The notes: generated from the letters alone by a model not told the origin. Positions 1 to 11,988 are shown, counted from the stretch's first letter. The stretch: 64,000 nt of DNA from Pogona vitticeps (GCF_051106095.1 NC_135783.1:59057447-59121446); one strand, 5' to 3'. Numbers and translations: made by a program.

Positions 1-292
1 GCAGTCCTTCAATAAAAAAGACAGAATATGCACTATAAAAAAAGTAATGCCCTCCCTCATCTTCAAAACAGTCAATCTGGAATACAGTACTTTTATCCAT
101 TATTTTAATAAAATTTGAAAAACTTAATCATACTTAATAAAAACTAAATCCAGTGGCCCGAATATTTTGTGTAACAGTGTGCAGTGGAAAGTGATGATGT
201 CATCAGCTTGTGCCTCTAACATTTATTTTAAATTGCTTAAATGGTTCCCAAACCCCCTCTCCGTTTTAGGTCCCATGTACATTCTATATACA

Positions 293-418
293 GGCGCGCG
301 CGCGCGCACACACGCACACACACACACACACGTATGTATGTATGTATGTATGTATGTATGTATGTATGTATGTATGTATGTATGTATGTATGTATGTATG
401 TATGTATGTATGTATGTA
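293..418. repeat. Compound microsatellite (GC)n-(CA)n-(GTAT)n
   Basis: A short GC alternation runs into CA dinucleotides and then about 21 tetranucleotide units of GTAT with almost no interruptions. Confidence 0.95.
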
Positions 419-2249
419 CACTTAGCTGTACATGTACACAGATTTCAGCCCAAGTTCATCCATTTGTGATTGTATACTCTGAAGGTATGGTCTGAATGCA
501 TGTGATCTGAAAATATCATAGTGCGATTCTCTGTTCTGTATACAAAAAAAAATCTATGACATGTAAGTACAGTATATACTACTGAAGTCATAATGTTAGT
601 TGCTGGAAATGGATCTGTGTATAGGACAAAGCACAAAAGGAAAAGAACAAGATAACATTTGGACAGAAAATGGAACAAGGAAGGGTGTTAACTGAGTAAA
701 ATCTGTCCAGGTTAGCTATGCCCTGAACTTGTAAATGGATGATTTGCCTGCTATTTCTTTGTCTGTCCCATAGGGACACTAGTTATTTTGACACTGTTCA
801 TATGGATCTGGCCTAAACCTACTTTTGTTACAGTTAGGGAAACAAATTAGTAATACAGGAACTCCCATACTGGAAACAGCACAGCACTTCTGGCACAGAC
901 CCTGAGAAAGTTTTGTCTTTGGCTTGAAAGATTTAAAACTATTTGAGAGAAATGTGATCCCTTCCTTCAAACTTTCAGAGGTCCAAAGTCTGGTTCCTCC
1001 AAAGCTTGACATGACCAAAACAAAACAAAACAAAAATAAAAAAAATTCATGATCGCTGTAAAAATAAGTTAGGTAAATTTAAGCTTTTTAAAATTAAATG
1101 CAGATGCTGCTATCATTTCATTAGTCTGGGGGGGGGAACTTACATATTTAATGAAAATCCAATCAAAGAGATTTAGGAAATGAGCACATCTGCCAAGTGA
1201 TATTCTTAGCTCCTTGTTTTTCTCTTATTTTGTCATTCGTTTTCTGATAATTTGTTGGCTTTTTCCCATTTTCTGTGCAGCCTTTCCCCCCCTATTGAAC
1301 TAATATGTTTAAAAGTCATGAGGAGAGCCAGAGCTATGTCACAGCAAGGTCACAGATTCTGTAGTTTCCTGTTTATTTGTAAAAGGGTTTGTGGAGGTTA
1401 TTCCCAGACCCTCTTTAGAAAAATAGAAAGTTGAGGCTAAAGTTCACCTCTTTCCTGATATCGAGAAATCTAAAATGTGAGCGCCATGCCCACTGTATCT
1501 TAAAGTCACAAACAACATTCTAGAGAGCAGGTCCCAGCTAGATGGTAAGACGAAATGCTTCTCAATGCAGCCGTGACATGTGTTCCAATAGACGGTGAGG
1601 AAATCTCCTTCCTTAAAAACTTCCAAAGAGAAGTTGGCCTGGGCACTAAAGAGAAGGATGTAGGCACACAGGTTCTTCTATTGCAAGGAGATGATTGTTT
1701 AAATATTATTTAAATAGATGGTTGTGGGCAAAAACTACCAAGAAACGTTTTGTGCAGCACTCATGAAAAGGAATACAAGCAGTCTTCCTGGTGAACGGTG
1801 CCCAAATGAATCCATTCCAGTTCAGTAACTGAATCAGTTTTCTTATTCAGCTTGTCTGAGCTAAAGAGATGAAAGTATAATCAGACGTTAGTCTGAATTC
1901 TGAGGAGGAAACTCTTGTTTTCCTCTGAATAATTTCTGAGTAACTCAGCAACTATTTTAACATTCCCTAGCCAAATGTATCACTTCAAAGCAGCATACCA
2001 GATCCTAGCATACAAGAATGGAGCCATTTTGCTAAATTTTTAGAAGGCTCTCTTACTGGACAGAAAAAAAATACAAAAATACTTTTTTTAAAACGATGGA
2101 ACTACAGAGTCCTTTCCAATATTTGGAAACAGGCAATATTCAGAGCAAACATAGTATTTCTGCTGGTGTGTGTGGGGAGAAGCAATAGGAATAGACACTC
2201 CATGGTGTTGAGACTAGTCTTGAATAAATGACATTCACTGCAATCTGTC
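419..2249. other. Intergenic sequence, nothing recognised
   Basis: The sequence is AT-rich. No conserved reading frame, RNA gene or identifiable transposon is seen; short G and A runs only. Confidence 0.5.
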
Positions 2250-2630
2250 AAGATGCAGTAAGTTCTAGCTCTTACTGGAAAACAAACAAGTCAAGGGGTC
2301 CAGATGGTATCCATTCAAAAGTTCTTACAGAACTCAGATGTAAAACTGCTGACCCGGTAACAAAAGTATGTAAAATGTTCTTAAGACTGGCCTCTAATAC
2401 TGAAAAACAAGGCAGTGGCCGATTTAACGCCAACTTTTAAAAGGGATCCAGGAAATAAAAGACTATTTAGATTTATGTCTCTTCTGGCTATACTAATAGA
2501 AAGTAATTAAAGATAAAAGTTTTGAATATAGAGAAAGGCAATTTTTAAAAGAAAAATCAACATAGCTTCTGCAAGGGTAATTCCTGTATCACTTAACTCT
2601 TCAGAGTTCTTTGAGATTGTCAATAAAAAT
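2250..2630 (+). mobile_element. CR1-group LINE fragment (decayed reverse transcriptase)
   Basis: The plus-strand translation contains KSRGPDGIHSKVLTEL, the typical CR1 reverse-transcriptase segment N-terminal to the palm, and further degraded segments matching the CR1 path through a short TNLLEFFESVNK-like region near 2590-2625. It is interrupted by several stops and frame changes and lacks both ends, so it is an old fossil insertion. Confidence 0.7.
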
Positions 2631-2828
2631 GGGAAGGGGGAGGGCACAGTTCAGTGGCAGAAAGTTGTTACCAATTAGAGTTGATGAAGTGTTTTACTCA
2701 ATTTAAGACAGCTCCCTAAGTTCTTGAGTGGGCAGAAGTGATCAAGTAGAGTAGAGCAGACAATTTCCAGGAGTCTGGAGACCATTTCCTCCCTGGTACC
2801 TTCCACAGGCTGAACAACCCGCCCTTGG

Positions 2829-3149
<321 letters not shown>

Positions 3150-3889
3150 CTTCAGTGGATGTACCAGTCCTTTTTGTTCTTGAACAACCCCTTGGCACAA
3201 AAACAAAAATCACTACTGTACAGGATTTGATTATGTTTCCTCATTATATCTAACTTCCACAAGAAATTCCTGGGGGAATGTTGTCAGGGATTTCAAGCTC
3301 TCTTAGAGAAAACAAAATGCTTGGAGTGTAAATTCCATATGAGGTGTCATTTGGTCTTAACTCTTCCCCATGAATGCTGGTAAACCAGTTAGGTATGCCT
3401 CTGGGCTTTCCCCCACTGCACATATGCAGTCAAATTCATGCCCCTACCCCAGCCAGGCTAAGATCATATTACTATTACCCATTTTTAAACCTTTATTTGA
3501 AACTGTGAGAATATGCTAAGAAGTGATTGCATGTTTCATTATCTCCACAAAAGCTTCTCTCTTAATGTGTTGGTCTTTGAGGTGACAAACAAATTTGTTT
3601 GTTGTCCTTGTGATGATTTGTGTGGTTTTATAAAGTCTCCCAGTAACTTTCTCAGCTGAGAAGTAACTTGAGTATGTGGCTTGTGTTCTGAGGATTGTCC
3701 TGCAACAAAATAAAGGTATATAAGAAATCCTCAGTATTCTTATCTTTAAGATGCAATACTTCTGTATTTGGATGAGAGTGTGAAAAATTTGGGTGCACTT
3801 TTATAGATAAGACAGATAAATATTATCTGTATGTGTTTATACATACAAGAACAGGCAAACTTATTTTAACTTTAATTTGGCAGTTTCTA

Positions 3890-4016
3890 AATTCTAGAAC
3901 AAAGTGTGATCACCCACTTTGGTTAACTGGTCTAACTGCTTCAACTTATTACATGTCTCCTATTTTGCTTCATGGGGTCACCATAAGTAGGAGACAACCT
4001 GAAGGCACAAAACAAC
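3890..4016 (+). mobile_element. tRNA-derived SINE, 3' part
   Basis: The tail catggggtcaccataag followed by an ACAACAA-like end matches the 3' end of a common squamate SINE (GGGTCGCCATAAGTC type). The tRNA-like head is not recognisable. Confidence 0.5.
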
Positions 4017-4849
4017 AATTTTTACTGCAGGGTTGGGGGGGCAATCTCTTGTGTTATTAACCACACCCCTATCCATAGAACATAATTCATTTAGGAATTC
4101 CACAGCCCCCTTCAGAAGAGGTATTTTCATCCTTGCTGTTTTATAATTTAGCCAGAAGCAGAATCTGAACTTTCCACGCGCTTGCCTTTTTCAGTGGCCA
4201 TACAAGTTTCTTCTACAGTATTACAGCCAATGACCATTAGGTGTCCTCTAGTAATAAAGATTCCTAAATATAAAATTACCATGTAACAATGGAAGCCTTT
4301 AACGGGTTAATCTCCAAGGACTTGATTCAGTCCACTTAAAAAGAGCAACGTCTCAAACAAAAAGGAGCCTTGTTTCGCTCCCAGAATGCCTGAACAGCCC
4401 CCACCCCTTGTATCAAGTTTCTGGGAGAGAAAGAAGGGACAACTGGGCAGTATTTCAAATAACTATAACCGTTTTCTGCTCGTGTGGAAATATGCACCGA
4501 TGTCTCAACAGAGAAGTCAAACCTTTAAGTTTGCCATTTTTGTTCCTGTTAAAACACAATTTTATAAAAAAGAACCAAACGCGCCCCCAACCTCTTAAAA
4601 AAATCACCCTCCCATTATGCTACGTTAAGTTCCCACCGGTGACAATCTTTTCCACGGTCAAACACTCTCATTTTGGCTCTCTACCAGAGTAAGTAAAATA
4701 TTTGCAGTTTTCCTTTTTTTATATAGAATCTGGAGGCTAAGCAGGAGGGCACAGAAGTACGTGACTAAAACATCCGAACTTCCTCTTTCATAAGCCATCA
4801 CATGATGGAAGCAATTACAATTCCAGCCTTGTCTCTCTACGAATCGTAG

Positions 4850-7560
4850 ACGCATTGCCTCACCCTAGAAACCAGCCTCCCGCTCTCTCTCTCTTGTGTG
4901 TAGGCAGCAATTGCTGCAGCCACGTTGGAAAGGATCCAAATTCATTCTGGAGAAAAGAACGGGGGCACTGGGTGGAAGACAAAAACAAAGCTCTGTTTAC
5001 TAAGTGTACAGCTTCTTCTTCAACCGGGAGGGGGGGGGAGAGAAATAAGCGCAGCTGACAAAAGAATCCGAAAGCGCAGAAAAGAACATTAAAAGGCTAG
5101 GCGGCTTTGAAACGGAAAACAAGGCGCGTTAACCTTTCCCGGCCCAAACCAAAACGAAGGACAGAAAAAGGGGGAGGCTGTGGGCGGCGGCGGCGGTAGT
5201 AGATGCAATTTCCTTTCAGAGAAAATTCCAGACATTCATGGCTGTCGTGTGTGAAAAAATAAATCTGTCCAGGAGAAAAAAAAAAGGGGGGGGGGCTCTT
5301 CCTCGGCGAGAGAAACCGCCCAAATCTTAATGTATTTTTTAAAAAAATCTATATTGCCTATATTTCGCTTTGTACACCTATCCACAAACTAACGGTTACT
5401 AAACCGTCGAGGTTGCTTGACGCTCGTTAACAATTATCTTGTTTGATGGGGCCGCGGAGGGGAAGAGCGGGAAGGTGTGAGGAGAATCGCCCTGCGAAGT
5501 GAAGGGAAGACAATGTTTACGTCTCCTGGTAGCCTCACTGGGGAGGCATCAGAGAGCAGGAAACTATTAAGCACGCATTGCACTGAGGGAACAATAGGAT
5601 TTCCCTTAATGTACCACTAGTTGCAGTTATGCCCTTTAAAGGGGATGCGCCCGCGTGTGTATTGGATCTGCAAGAGGGGTTTGGTGGCTTGTCTGTTTTG
5701 TGCCTAGGTTTGCCCAAAAAGGAAGCGCCCATCAACCCCACCGCACTGCTTTGCGTGCTGGTAGGATTGGCTGATATCCCTTGCAGACGCATCAGTAACA
5801 GGCAAGGCGTTGACGCTGGAAATCCCCGCGGGAGAGTCATGTCATATATAATAGATTAAAACACACAAAACGAAACAAAAACGGGGAGGGAAAAACCTCA
5901 CAACCTGCTAATTTGGAATTAAACTGCTTCCGTGAAATTTTGGAATAGGTTTATTAATGAGATCCAGGAAGATCGATAACATCGCGGGTGTGTTTTTCCC
6001 CCCTTTCCGCATCATTAGGAAAAGCTGTTCAAACAACTGCATTTTCAGCTAGCAACGAGGCAGAAAACGTCAGCAAGATCCCTTTTGCTTCCCCTTTGCC
6101 AATCCTGTTGGAGAGATAATGATCTACACTCTGCTCTTCCAACTCACAACCAGCTCATTCCAGTTCAAACGGGAGAGGGTGTTCTTTTTTTTTAAAACCA
6201 GCCTGGGGCGTTTGTTTGCGAAAAGAGAGGAAGAATGGCGGTCGGAAAGTTGACAGCTCAAGCAACTGCGTTTGCGGATGGGGGAGGAACATGTTACAAA
6301 CGAAAGGCGTTGGCAAGCGGCTCAAGTACTGAGTCAATGGATTCTCCCTGACTTCAGAGCGAGCAAGACTGGCTTGTCCTCTCTCTTTACGCGGAAGTGT
6401 TGTGCGTGTGTATCTTCTGTGCAGACACACCTCAAGGCGACCCCCAAATCTTCTTCCGAAACTTGGGCACTTGCAAAAACAGCCGGGAATGCTAGCCACC
6501 ACTGCCCGGGTTGCAATTGCTAAGCAGCAGTTTCAATGTCTGAAACGTTGTTAAAGCAACCTAATGCCGCTAATTGCTACTGCAAGACAAATGCCTTTCA
6601 TGGCGGCAGCCAGAATTATTCTTTAAAGGGTGTAGGCTAACCGGACGGTAGCGCCCGGATCTGCAATGCCTGTTACCCCAGCTCCTGAGCAGCTCTGAAG
6701 GACGACCATTGCGCCTTCATTTAGAAAGGAGCGGAGTGGCCACAGTGACCTTTTTGTATTGCAAGGCGCGCGCGAGCGCCATAGTGCCTTTTGCCATTTT
6801 TACATCCCCTCCGCCACTGTAGCATGCAAGCTACTCATGCTATCTGAAGTAAAAAAATTAAGCCTGGGAGGGAGGGAGCGCTAAGAGCCCAGAAATAGCA
6901 GCAAAAAAGGGCGGCGCTTAATGCTGTGACGGTGCTTGGCTGCAGCGCTCGCTCCCCCCGCCCGGCCGCTCGATCTCTCCGTGTCCCTGGAATGTGCTTT
7001 TCGCTTCACAAGGCTTCAAGTGCCAATTGCATAGAGTCACGTCTCTGACTGCGCCTGCGCGCCGCGCGAGTGAGGCAGAAGCCCTTGAACAAAATGCAAA
7101 CGTCAGAGCTCTCTTCTCCTCCCGCCCGCCTTTCCCTTTGTAACCTACATAACTCAGCAGCAACAACAGCGGCAGCCGCGGCGGCAGCAGCAACAGTACT
7201 GTGGGATTGGGTGACCTAGCCGCTGCTAGTTTTAGGGAAACGCTGCGACTTTGTTTACACGGCGCAATCCCATAGGCACACACAATGACACTTAACGTGT
7301 GTACAGTATACAGCAGGGGCCCGCCTTGCCTGCTGAGGTAGCTGAGCTGTACGCGAACGCTACATAAATTGACCGGGCTTCCGATCGCGCAAGGAAAAAG
7401 AAGAAATGTCTGAAAACTTGGAAGCAGACGGGGGGGGGGGGGAGGCGGAGAGAGAGAAAACAATCGTTTGGCAAACGTACCCAAACGTTTGTGTGTGTTT
7501 ACCGTGCGCCGTATACGGTTGCCGTCTGAGAACGGAATATTTTTAAAGTAAGGAATAAAA
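4850..7560. promoter_or_regulatory. CpG-enriched, repeat-poor upstream region (putative regulatory domain or lncRNA promoter)
   Basis: This stretch is much richer in CpG than the flanks, has no recognisable transposon, and contains short GC-rich boxes: a GGC run near 5184-5196, an NRF1-like TGCGCCTGCGCGCC near 7049-7062, a GTCACGTC core near 7037-7044, and ATGGCGGC/GCCATTTT YY1-like words near 6600 and 6790. Several reading frames are open by composition only, and none resembles a protein I know. It lies 2-5 kb before the IRF2BP2 promoter, so distal promoter/enhancer function or a divergent non-coding transcript are the best guesses. Confidence 0.5.
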
Positions 7561-8749
7561 TTATAATACACCTCGCCACTGCCAAAAGTAGCCAAAGCAA
7601 TGATGGCACGTAAAAAATGTATGAACTTTTGAGTATTTTGCCTCGATTGCACTACACGCAACTACCGCCCCAGAGTGTTCTTCCGCCATGTTTAGTGGGA
7701 TTTCTCTCGTGCAAAGGATTACTCTTACCCCTTCCCGACTGCAGTCTAAAAATACATGCCCTTAATTCATTGGCTGATAATAAAAAAGAAGCATATTTCC
7801 GAATGCACAGGAACTTAATGCACCCGTAGTGAAATCTGGTGGGATTTGCTTCCCAGTAAATAAGGATAAAACTGCGCAGTTAAAACAGCTTGTGGACAGT
7901 ATAGATCAGTTAGTTTACCGTGAGCAAACTATTTTAGGAATGTAATCGTACATTTCAGACTTAGTTACATTTGATTGACAGTAACTCAAATAATTTCAGT
8001 GGCTGGCTTTTACTTTTTATGGACTGATCGTAGCCCAACGTTACTTTATTCTATGCATTCTCTTCTTACTCAAAATTAAATTATTTATGCCTGTAAACCC
8101 CGATCCTAGGCATCGTTTCTGGAAAGTATTTCACGGTACAGTACTTATTTCCAAAAGAAAATGGATTTAGAGTCGAAGTGTAAACTGGGGACAAATTCCA
8201 CGGCAATCCACCAGGATTTGTTTCCAAATAAATCTCTACTCGGATTTTTTTAAAAAAAAAAAATCTGATGCAATTTGCAAGGAGTGGCAGCGCTACTAAA
8301 GGTTCTCCCATAATTCTCAGGACAGACCTTATATCTCGTGTGCTCTAATGAAGCCTTTTTATCTATGCGGTTTCATGCGGCGGCGGCGGGGGGGGGGTTA
8401 CAGAGAAGGGTAGGGGGGCTTGAGCACAGTTGGGAGTTTTCCTTCGCTCTGAGCGATTTGCCGAAGGTCATACGAAGAGAGTCACCACCGCACCTAGCAT
8501 TAGATCGAAGCCGGAATTAGAGCAAGGGATTCAAATGGTAACCTAGATTTTCAGAAGCAGCCATTGCAGAATTTAAAAGCCTCTCTTAAAGCATGCGTAC
8601 ATACACACACATCTAAGGCGGTGGCACGATGCAAAGCAAAATGTGTATTGGGCGGCGAACAACATGACACCCGCATTGTTATCAAAGCTGCCTTGCCCAG
8701 AAGAAAGGAGAGGAGGAAGGCCCCCAGCTCCCCATATTTGCATCCATTC
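7561..8749. other. Gap between upstream CpG domain and IRF2BP2 promoter
   Basis: An AT-rich dip runs from 7561 to about 8330, then a G-rich segment holds a GGC/G run at 8378-8398. No gene, transposon or RNA gene is recognised. Confidence 0.5.
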
Positions 8750-9395
8750 ACATGAGAAAGCCCGGCCGCTTCCTCCCCGCATCCCCTCCCCGCGTGCTGA
8801 CTAGGAGAGAGCTGGTTATTCTTGCAGCTCTTGTTGTCTTGGCAGAAGTTCAATGAGCAGCGGGAGGAGGAAGAAGAAGAAGAAGAAGGGGGAGAGCCGA
8901 GCACGCAGGCGCTCCTGGGCACTGTCGAAGAATCGAGTCACTGGAGCAGAGCGCACAAGCGGCGGCGGCGGCGGCGGTAGCTTCTGGAGTCCCCGCCCCA
9001 GTGCGAGTGTCTGGGCAGCCGGCAGCCGGCTGGCAGCGCTGTAGTAGCCAGAGCGCGGTGCGAGCAAGGCGAGCGGAGCGCAGCGCGGCGCGAACTCGGG
9101 AGGGGGGGTCTGAGTGGGGGCTGCTTGGAGGGCGATGCATCTCGCCGTGTCATCCCTGTGAGTCGCCGAAGAGGACTCCGGAGAGCCTGGCGGAAAGTCG
9201 CGCGCGGTGCTTCCTTCTCGCCTCAGAGCTGCGGCTGAACGCGAAAGGAGGTCGCCGTCCGTGCAAAGAGGCGGCAGCCGCTGCGAAGCACCGAGCCGAG
9301 CCTCCCCGGTGGCTAGGAGATTTTTGCGGCGGGAAGAGGAGGAGGAGGAGGCAGGGGACGAGGCGCGGGGGCGCTCGCTGCCCCTGGACTCGGCC
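8750..9395 (+). promoter_or_regulatory. IRF2BP2: IRF2BP2 core promoter and 5' UTR in a CpG island
   Basis: CpG density rises sharply from about 8755 and stays high through exon 1 to about 10780. No clear TATA box is seen, as is usual for a CpG-island promoter. An octamer motif, ATTTGCAT, sits at 8735-8742 just outside the dense part. The transcription start cannot be fixed from sequence and is probably between 8760 and 9050. Possible short upstream reading frames in the leader are an 8-codon one at 9135-9161 and, if the leader reaches that far, a 63-codon one from 8853. Confidence 0.75.
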
Positions 9396-10437
9396 ATGTC
9401 GTCCGCGGCGGTGGCGGTGGCCGCTGCCTCTCGCAGGCAGTCGTGTTACTTGTGCGATCTGCCCCGCATGCCCTGGGCCATGATCTGGGATTTCACCGAG
9501 CCCGTCTGCAGAGGATGTGTTAACTACGAAGGGGCCGACCGGGTGGAGTTCGTCATCGACACGGCTCGGCAGCTCAAGCGGGCGCACAGCTTCCAGGAAG
9601 GCCGGGCCCCTCCACCGCCCCATACCAAGCAGCAACAGCCGCCGCCGCTCAGCGCCAAGGAGATGCACTCGGCGGCGGTGGCTGTCGCCGAGGCAGCCTC
9701 GCGGGCGCCCCCGCAGCCCCACGAACGCTACTCTCTGGCCGCCGCCGCCGCGGCCACCTCCGAGCGGCCGCCGCCGCGCCTGGGACCCGAATACGGAGGC
9801 GGCGGCAGGCAGGTCAACGGGATCCTGGTGCCCAATGGCTTCTCCAAGCCCGAGGAGCCGCCTGAACTCAACCGCCAGAGCCCCAACCCGCGGCGGACTC
9901 ACGCCGTGGCTCCCACCATGGTGCCTCTCCTAAACGGCGCTTCCCTGCCCGCCGCCATCAGCATGAATAGCCGGGCGGCGGCGGCGGCGGCCGCCTCTTT
10001 GGCGGCCATCTCCGGGGCGCCGACCCAGCTGCAGGTGTCGGTCTCTCAGACGCAACAGCAGAGCCAGCAGCAGCAACAGCAGCCGGGAGAAGGCGGGCAC
10101 AAGCGGCCCGGCTCGGTCTCCTCGTCGTCGTCCAGCAGCGGTGGAGGTGGCGGCGGCGGCGTGAGCGACCCGGAGGGCAAGGAGAAAGGGCAGCCGCAGG
10201 CGCGGGGCTCGGCCGACAATCTGGAGCATCTCGGGGTGGAGAACAAAAGCCGGGCTGCCGCAGCCTCGGGTTCGGAGCAGGAGTGGCTGGGCAAGCCCAA
10301 GACCGTGCGAGACACTTTGCTGGCCTTGCAGCACAGCAGCCACCCGGTGCCCTACGAGAACAAGTTCAAGAAGGAGCCCGGCTTGGCGGGAGGAAGGTTG
10401 CTGGGCTACGACACCAACGGGGCCGTGGCCAAAGCAG
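9396..10437 (+). CDS. IRF2BP2: IRF2BP2 coding exon 1 (residues 1-348): zinc finger and disordered middle
   Basis: The Cys4 zinc finger lies at residues 17-41, with Cys17, Cys20, Cys38 and Cys41 as the metal ligands, followed by a conserved helix-like segment ([21 protein letters not shown]). The rest is mostly disordered and low in complexity: Ala runs near 115-120 and 194-200, Gln-rich 220-229, seven Ser at 242-248 and seven Gly at 249-255. Conserved islands include [22 protein letters not shown] after residue 139 (family-typical) and [11 protein letters not shown] at 301-311. The base composition is extremely CpG rich, so the reverse strand and other frames are also open and give long spurious ORFs. 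If the intron were retained, the frame would stop one codon past the exon (TGA at 10443). Confidence 0.96.
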
Positions 10438-11988
10438 GTGAGTGAGGAGCCGTGGGACAGGGCGCGGGCTTGGCCCGGGCGGGGTGGCTGAGGGGGGGCC
10501 CTACAAGAAAGGAAGAACAGGCAAAGGCTCCCTTTTCCCGTCCTCCTCCCCCCTCCTCCCCTTGGAAAACCAGGGCACAGCCGCCATTTCGGCCCCACTT
10601 CCTGGTGCCTGAAAGCGGCGCCGTTGCTGAGGCGGCGAGCAGCATGCTTTGGCGTGCTGGAAAACGTAACATGGATGAGTCAGGGCGGTTGTTGGTAGAG
10701 ACAACTGACAGGGTTTTCCTTCCCTAGTGTAGGTCTGGCAGCGCTCTTCTGCGAGGGGAGGGGAGGCGAGGCATGCACGCCTCTTAGCCAACAGCAGCAG
10801 TAGACATTTTGCTGAGCCGTGGAGCCATAGGCGCCATATCTTCCTGGTATTGTTGATGAGGCTTCAGCAGATCAAACAGAAGTTAGCAGAGTTAGCCAGT
10901 GTGCTCCATGTACGTGGGTTGCACATGTAGTGGAGGCACTCAGCTGCTTTTAGCCCAAATGTGTATTTAGTGAGTGGAAGATTACAAGCATGGAAGTGAA
11001 TACAGTATTTGGCTTACGGCCACCGTGGGAGGGAGGATGGTACAGTGTAGTCACATTTGAATGCAGCATGTACTGTGGCGTAAGCACTGGCACAGTATGT
11101 TCACTTGCCTTGCAGCTGCTGATCTACAACCCCAGATAAGCTGGAGTTAACTTGGTTTTAAGCTGGTTTTATCCATTTGTATTCAGTGAATAACTTGGCT
11201 TAAATCCAACTGTTTGGTGTAGCTGGCTTGCTGACACAAAATGTTGCTTTAGCTGTATATTTTTGTCAAAGTGCCGTGTCTGTTTCTTTATAGGGGCACG
11301 TGCTGCAAGGAAGAGAAAGCCTTCTCCAGAGCCAGAAGGTGAAGCTGGACCTCCGAAAATCAATGGAGAGGCTCAGTCCTGGTTGCCAACGTCATCAGAA
11401 GGAATGAAAATGCCATCTTTCATGTCGCCGCCACCCCCTACTGCTTCACCTCATTCCAACCGGACCACACCACCTGAGGCAGTCCAGAATGGGCAGTCCC
11501 CTATGGCAGCGTTGATTTTAGTTGCAGACAATGCTGGTGGCAACCATGCCTCCAAAGATGCCAACCAGGTTCACTCCACCACCAGGAGGAACAGCAGTAG
11601 CCCACCTTCGCCATCCCCTATGAACCAAAGAAGGATGCCCAGGGAGGTGCCAAGTCAAGGGGCCAATCCTGGAGGAATGGAGCCTGTGCACCCCGCCAGC
11701 CTCCCAGACTCTTCTCTAGCAGCGAGTGTTCCCTTGTGCTGCACTCTGTGCCATGAGCGCTTGGAGGACACCCACTTTGTGCAGTGCCCCTCTGTCCCAT
11801 CCCATAAATTTTGCTTCCCTTGCTCCAGACAGAGCATCAAACAGCAAGGAGCCAGTGGTGAGGTCTATTGTCCGAGTGGGGAGAAGTGCCCACTGGTAGG
11901 TTCCAACGTCCCTTGGGCCTTCATGCAAGGGGAGATTGCAACCATACTTGCAGGAGATGTGAAAGTGAAAAAAGAGAGAGACTCATGA
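9396..11988 (+). CDS. IRF2BP2: IRF2BP2, interferon regulatory factor 2-binding protein 2 (two coding exons, join 9396-10437 and 11294-11988)
   Basis: The spliced frame is 1737 nt, coding for 578 residues; from memory the human protein is about 587. Exon 1 ends after one base of a Gly codon and exon 2 supplies the other two, so the frame is kept across a CAG|GTGAGT donor and a TATAG acceptor. The N-terminal block ([20 protein letters not shown]) and the C-terminal RING block closely match what I know of vertebrate IRF2BP2. The family is nuclear: the proteins bind IRF2 and act as transcriptional co-repressors, and they have also been linked to NFAT and VGLL4/TEAD regulation. The start at 9396 is the first ATG in its frame and gives the conserved [13 protein letters not shown] start; frame extension upstream depends on a GTG. 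No other coding gene is recognisable within the window, so the gene sits in a desert, as I recall for mammals. The closest paralogues are IRF2BP1 and IRF2BPL, but the detailed match favours IRF2BP2. Confidence 0.97.
10438..11293 (+). other. IRF2BP2: IRF2BP2 intron
   Basis: The donor GTGAGT starts at 10438. The acceptor is a short pyrimidine tract (tgtctgtttctttatag) ending at 11293, and a plausible branch point, gctgac, lies near 11228-11233. The first 350 bp are still part of the CpG island; the rest turns AT-rich. The phase (one base before, two after the intron) restores a Gly codon and joins the two conserved halves exactly. Confidence 0.93.
11294..11988 (+). CDS. IRF2BP2: IRF2BP2 coding exon 2 (residues 348-578): nuclear signal and RING finger
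   Basis: The exon opens with a basic stretch, [12 protein letters not shown] (residues 352-363), which matches the known nuclear localisation signal; the Ser at 358 corresponds to the phosphoserine described next to that signal in mammals. A Pro/Ser/Thr-rich linker follows ([18 protein letters not shown]). The C-terminal C3HC4-like RING finger uses Cys497, Cys500, Cys512, His518, Cys521, Cys524, Cys540 and Cys546, and then comes the invariant-looking [18 protein letters not shown]. The protein ends in VKVKKERDS with a TGA at 11986. In the family this finger binds IRF2 and other transcription factors. The exon is far less CpG rich than exon 1. Confidence 0.96.

Noticed and set aside
6918-7661. 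247-codon minus-strand frame upstream of IRF2BP2
   Set aside because: It is low in complexity (Pro, Leu and Arg runs), has no recognisable domain and lies in CpG-rich DNA where stops are rare by composition.
9207-9395. N-terminal extension of IRF2BP2 by 63 residues
   Set aside because: It would need a GTG start; the conserved protein start is the ATG at 9396, and the added part is low-complexity Arg/Glu-rich sequence.
9150-9902. 250-codon minus-strand frame opposite IRF2BP2 exon 1
   Set aside because: It is the antisense shadow of the real exon, made open by its GC-rich codons.
9930-10598. 222-codon minus-strand frame opposite IRF2BP2 exon 1
   Set aside because: Same cause: antisense of the GC-rich exon, without a known domain.
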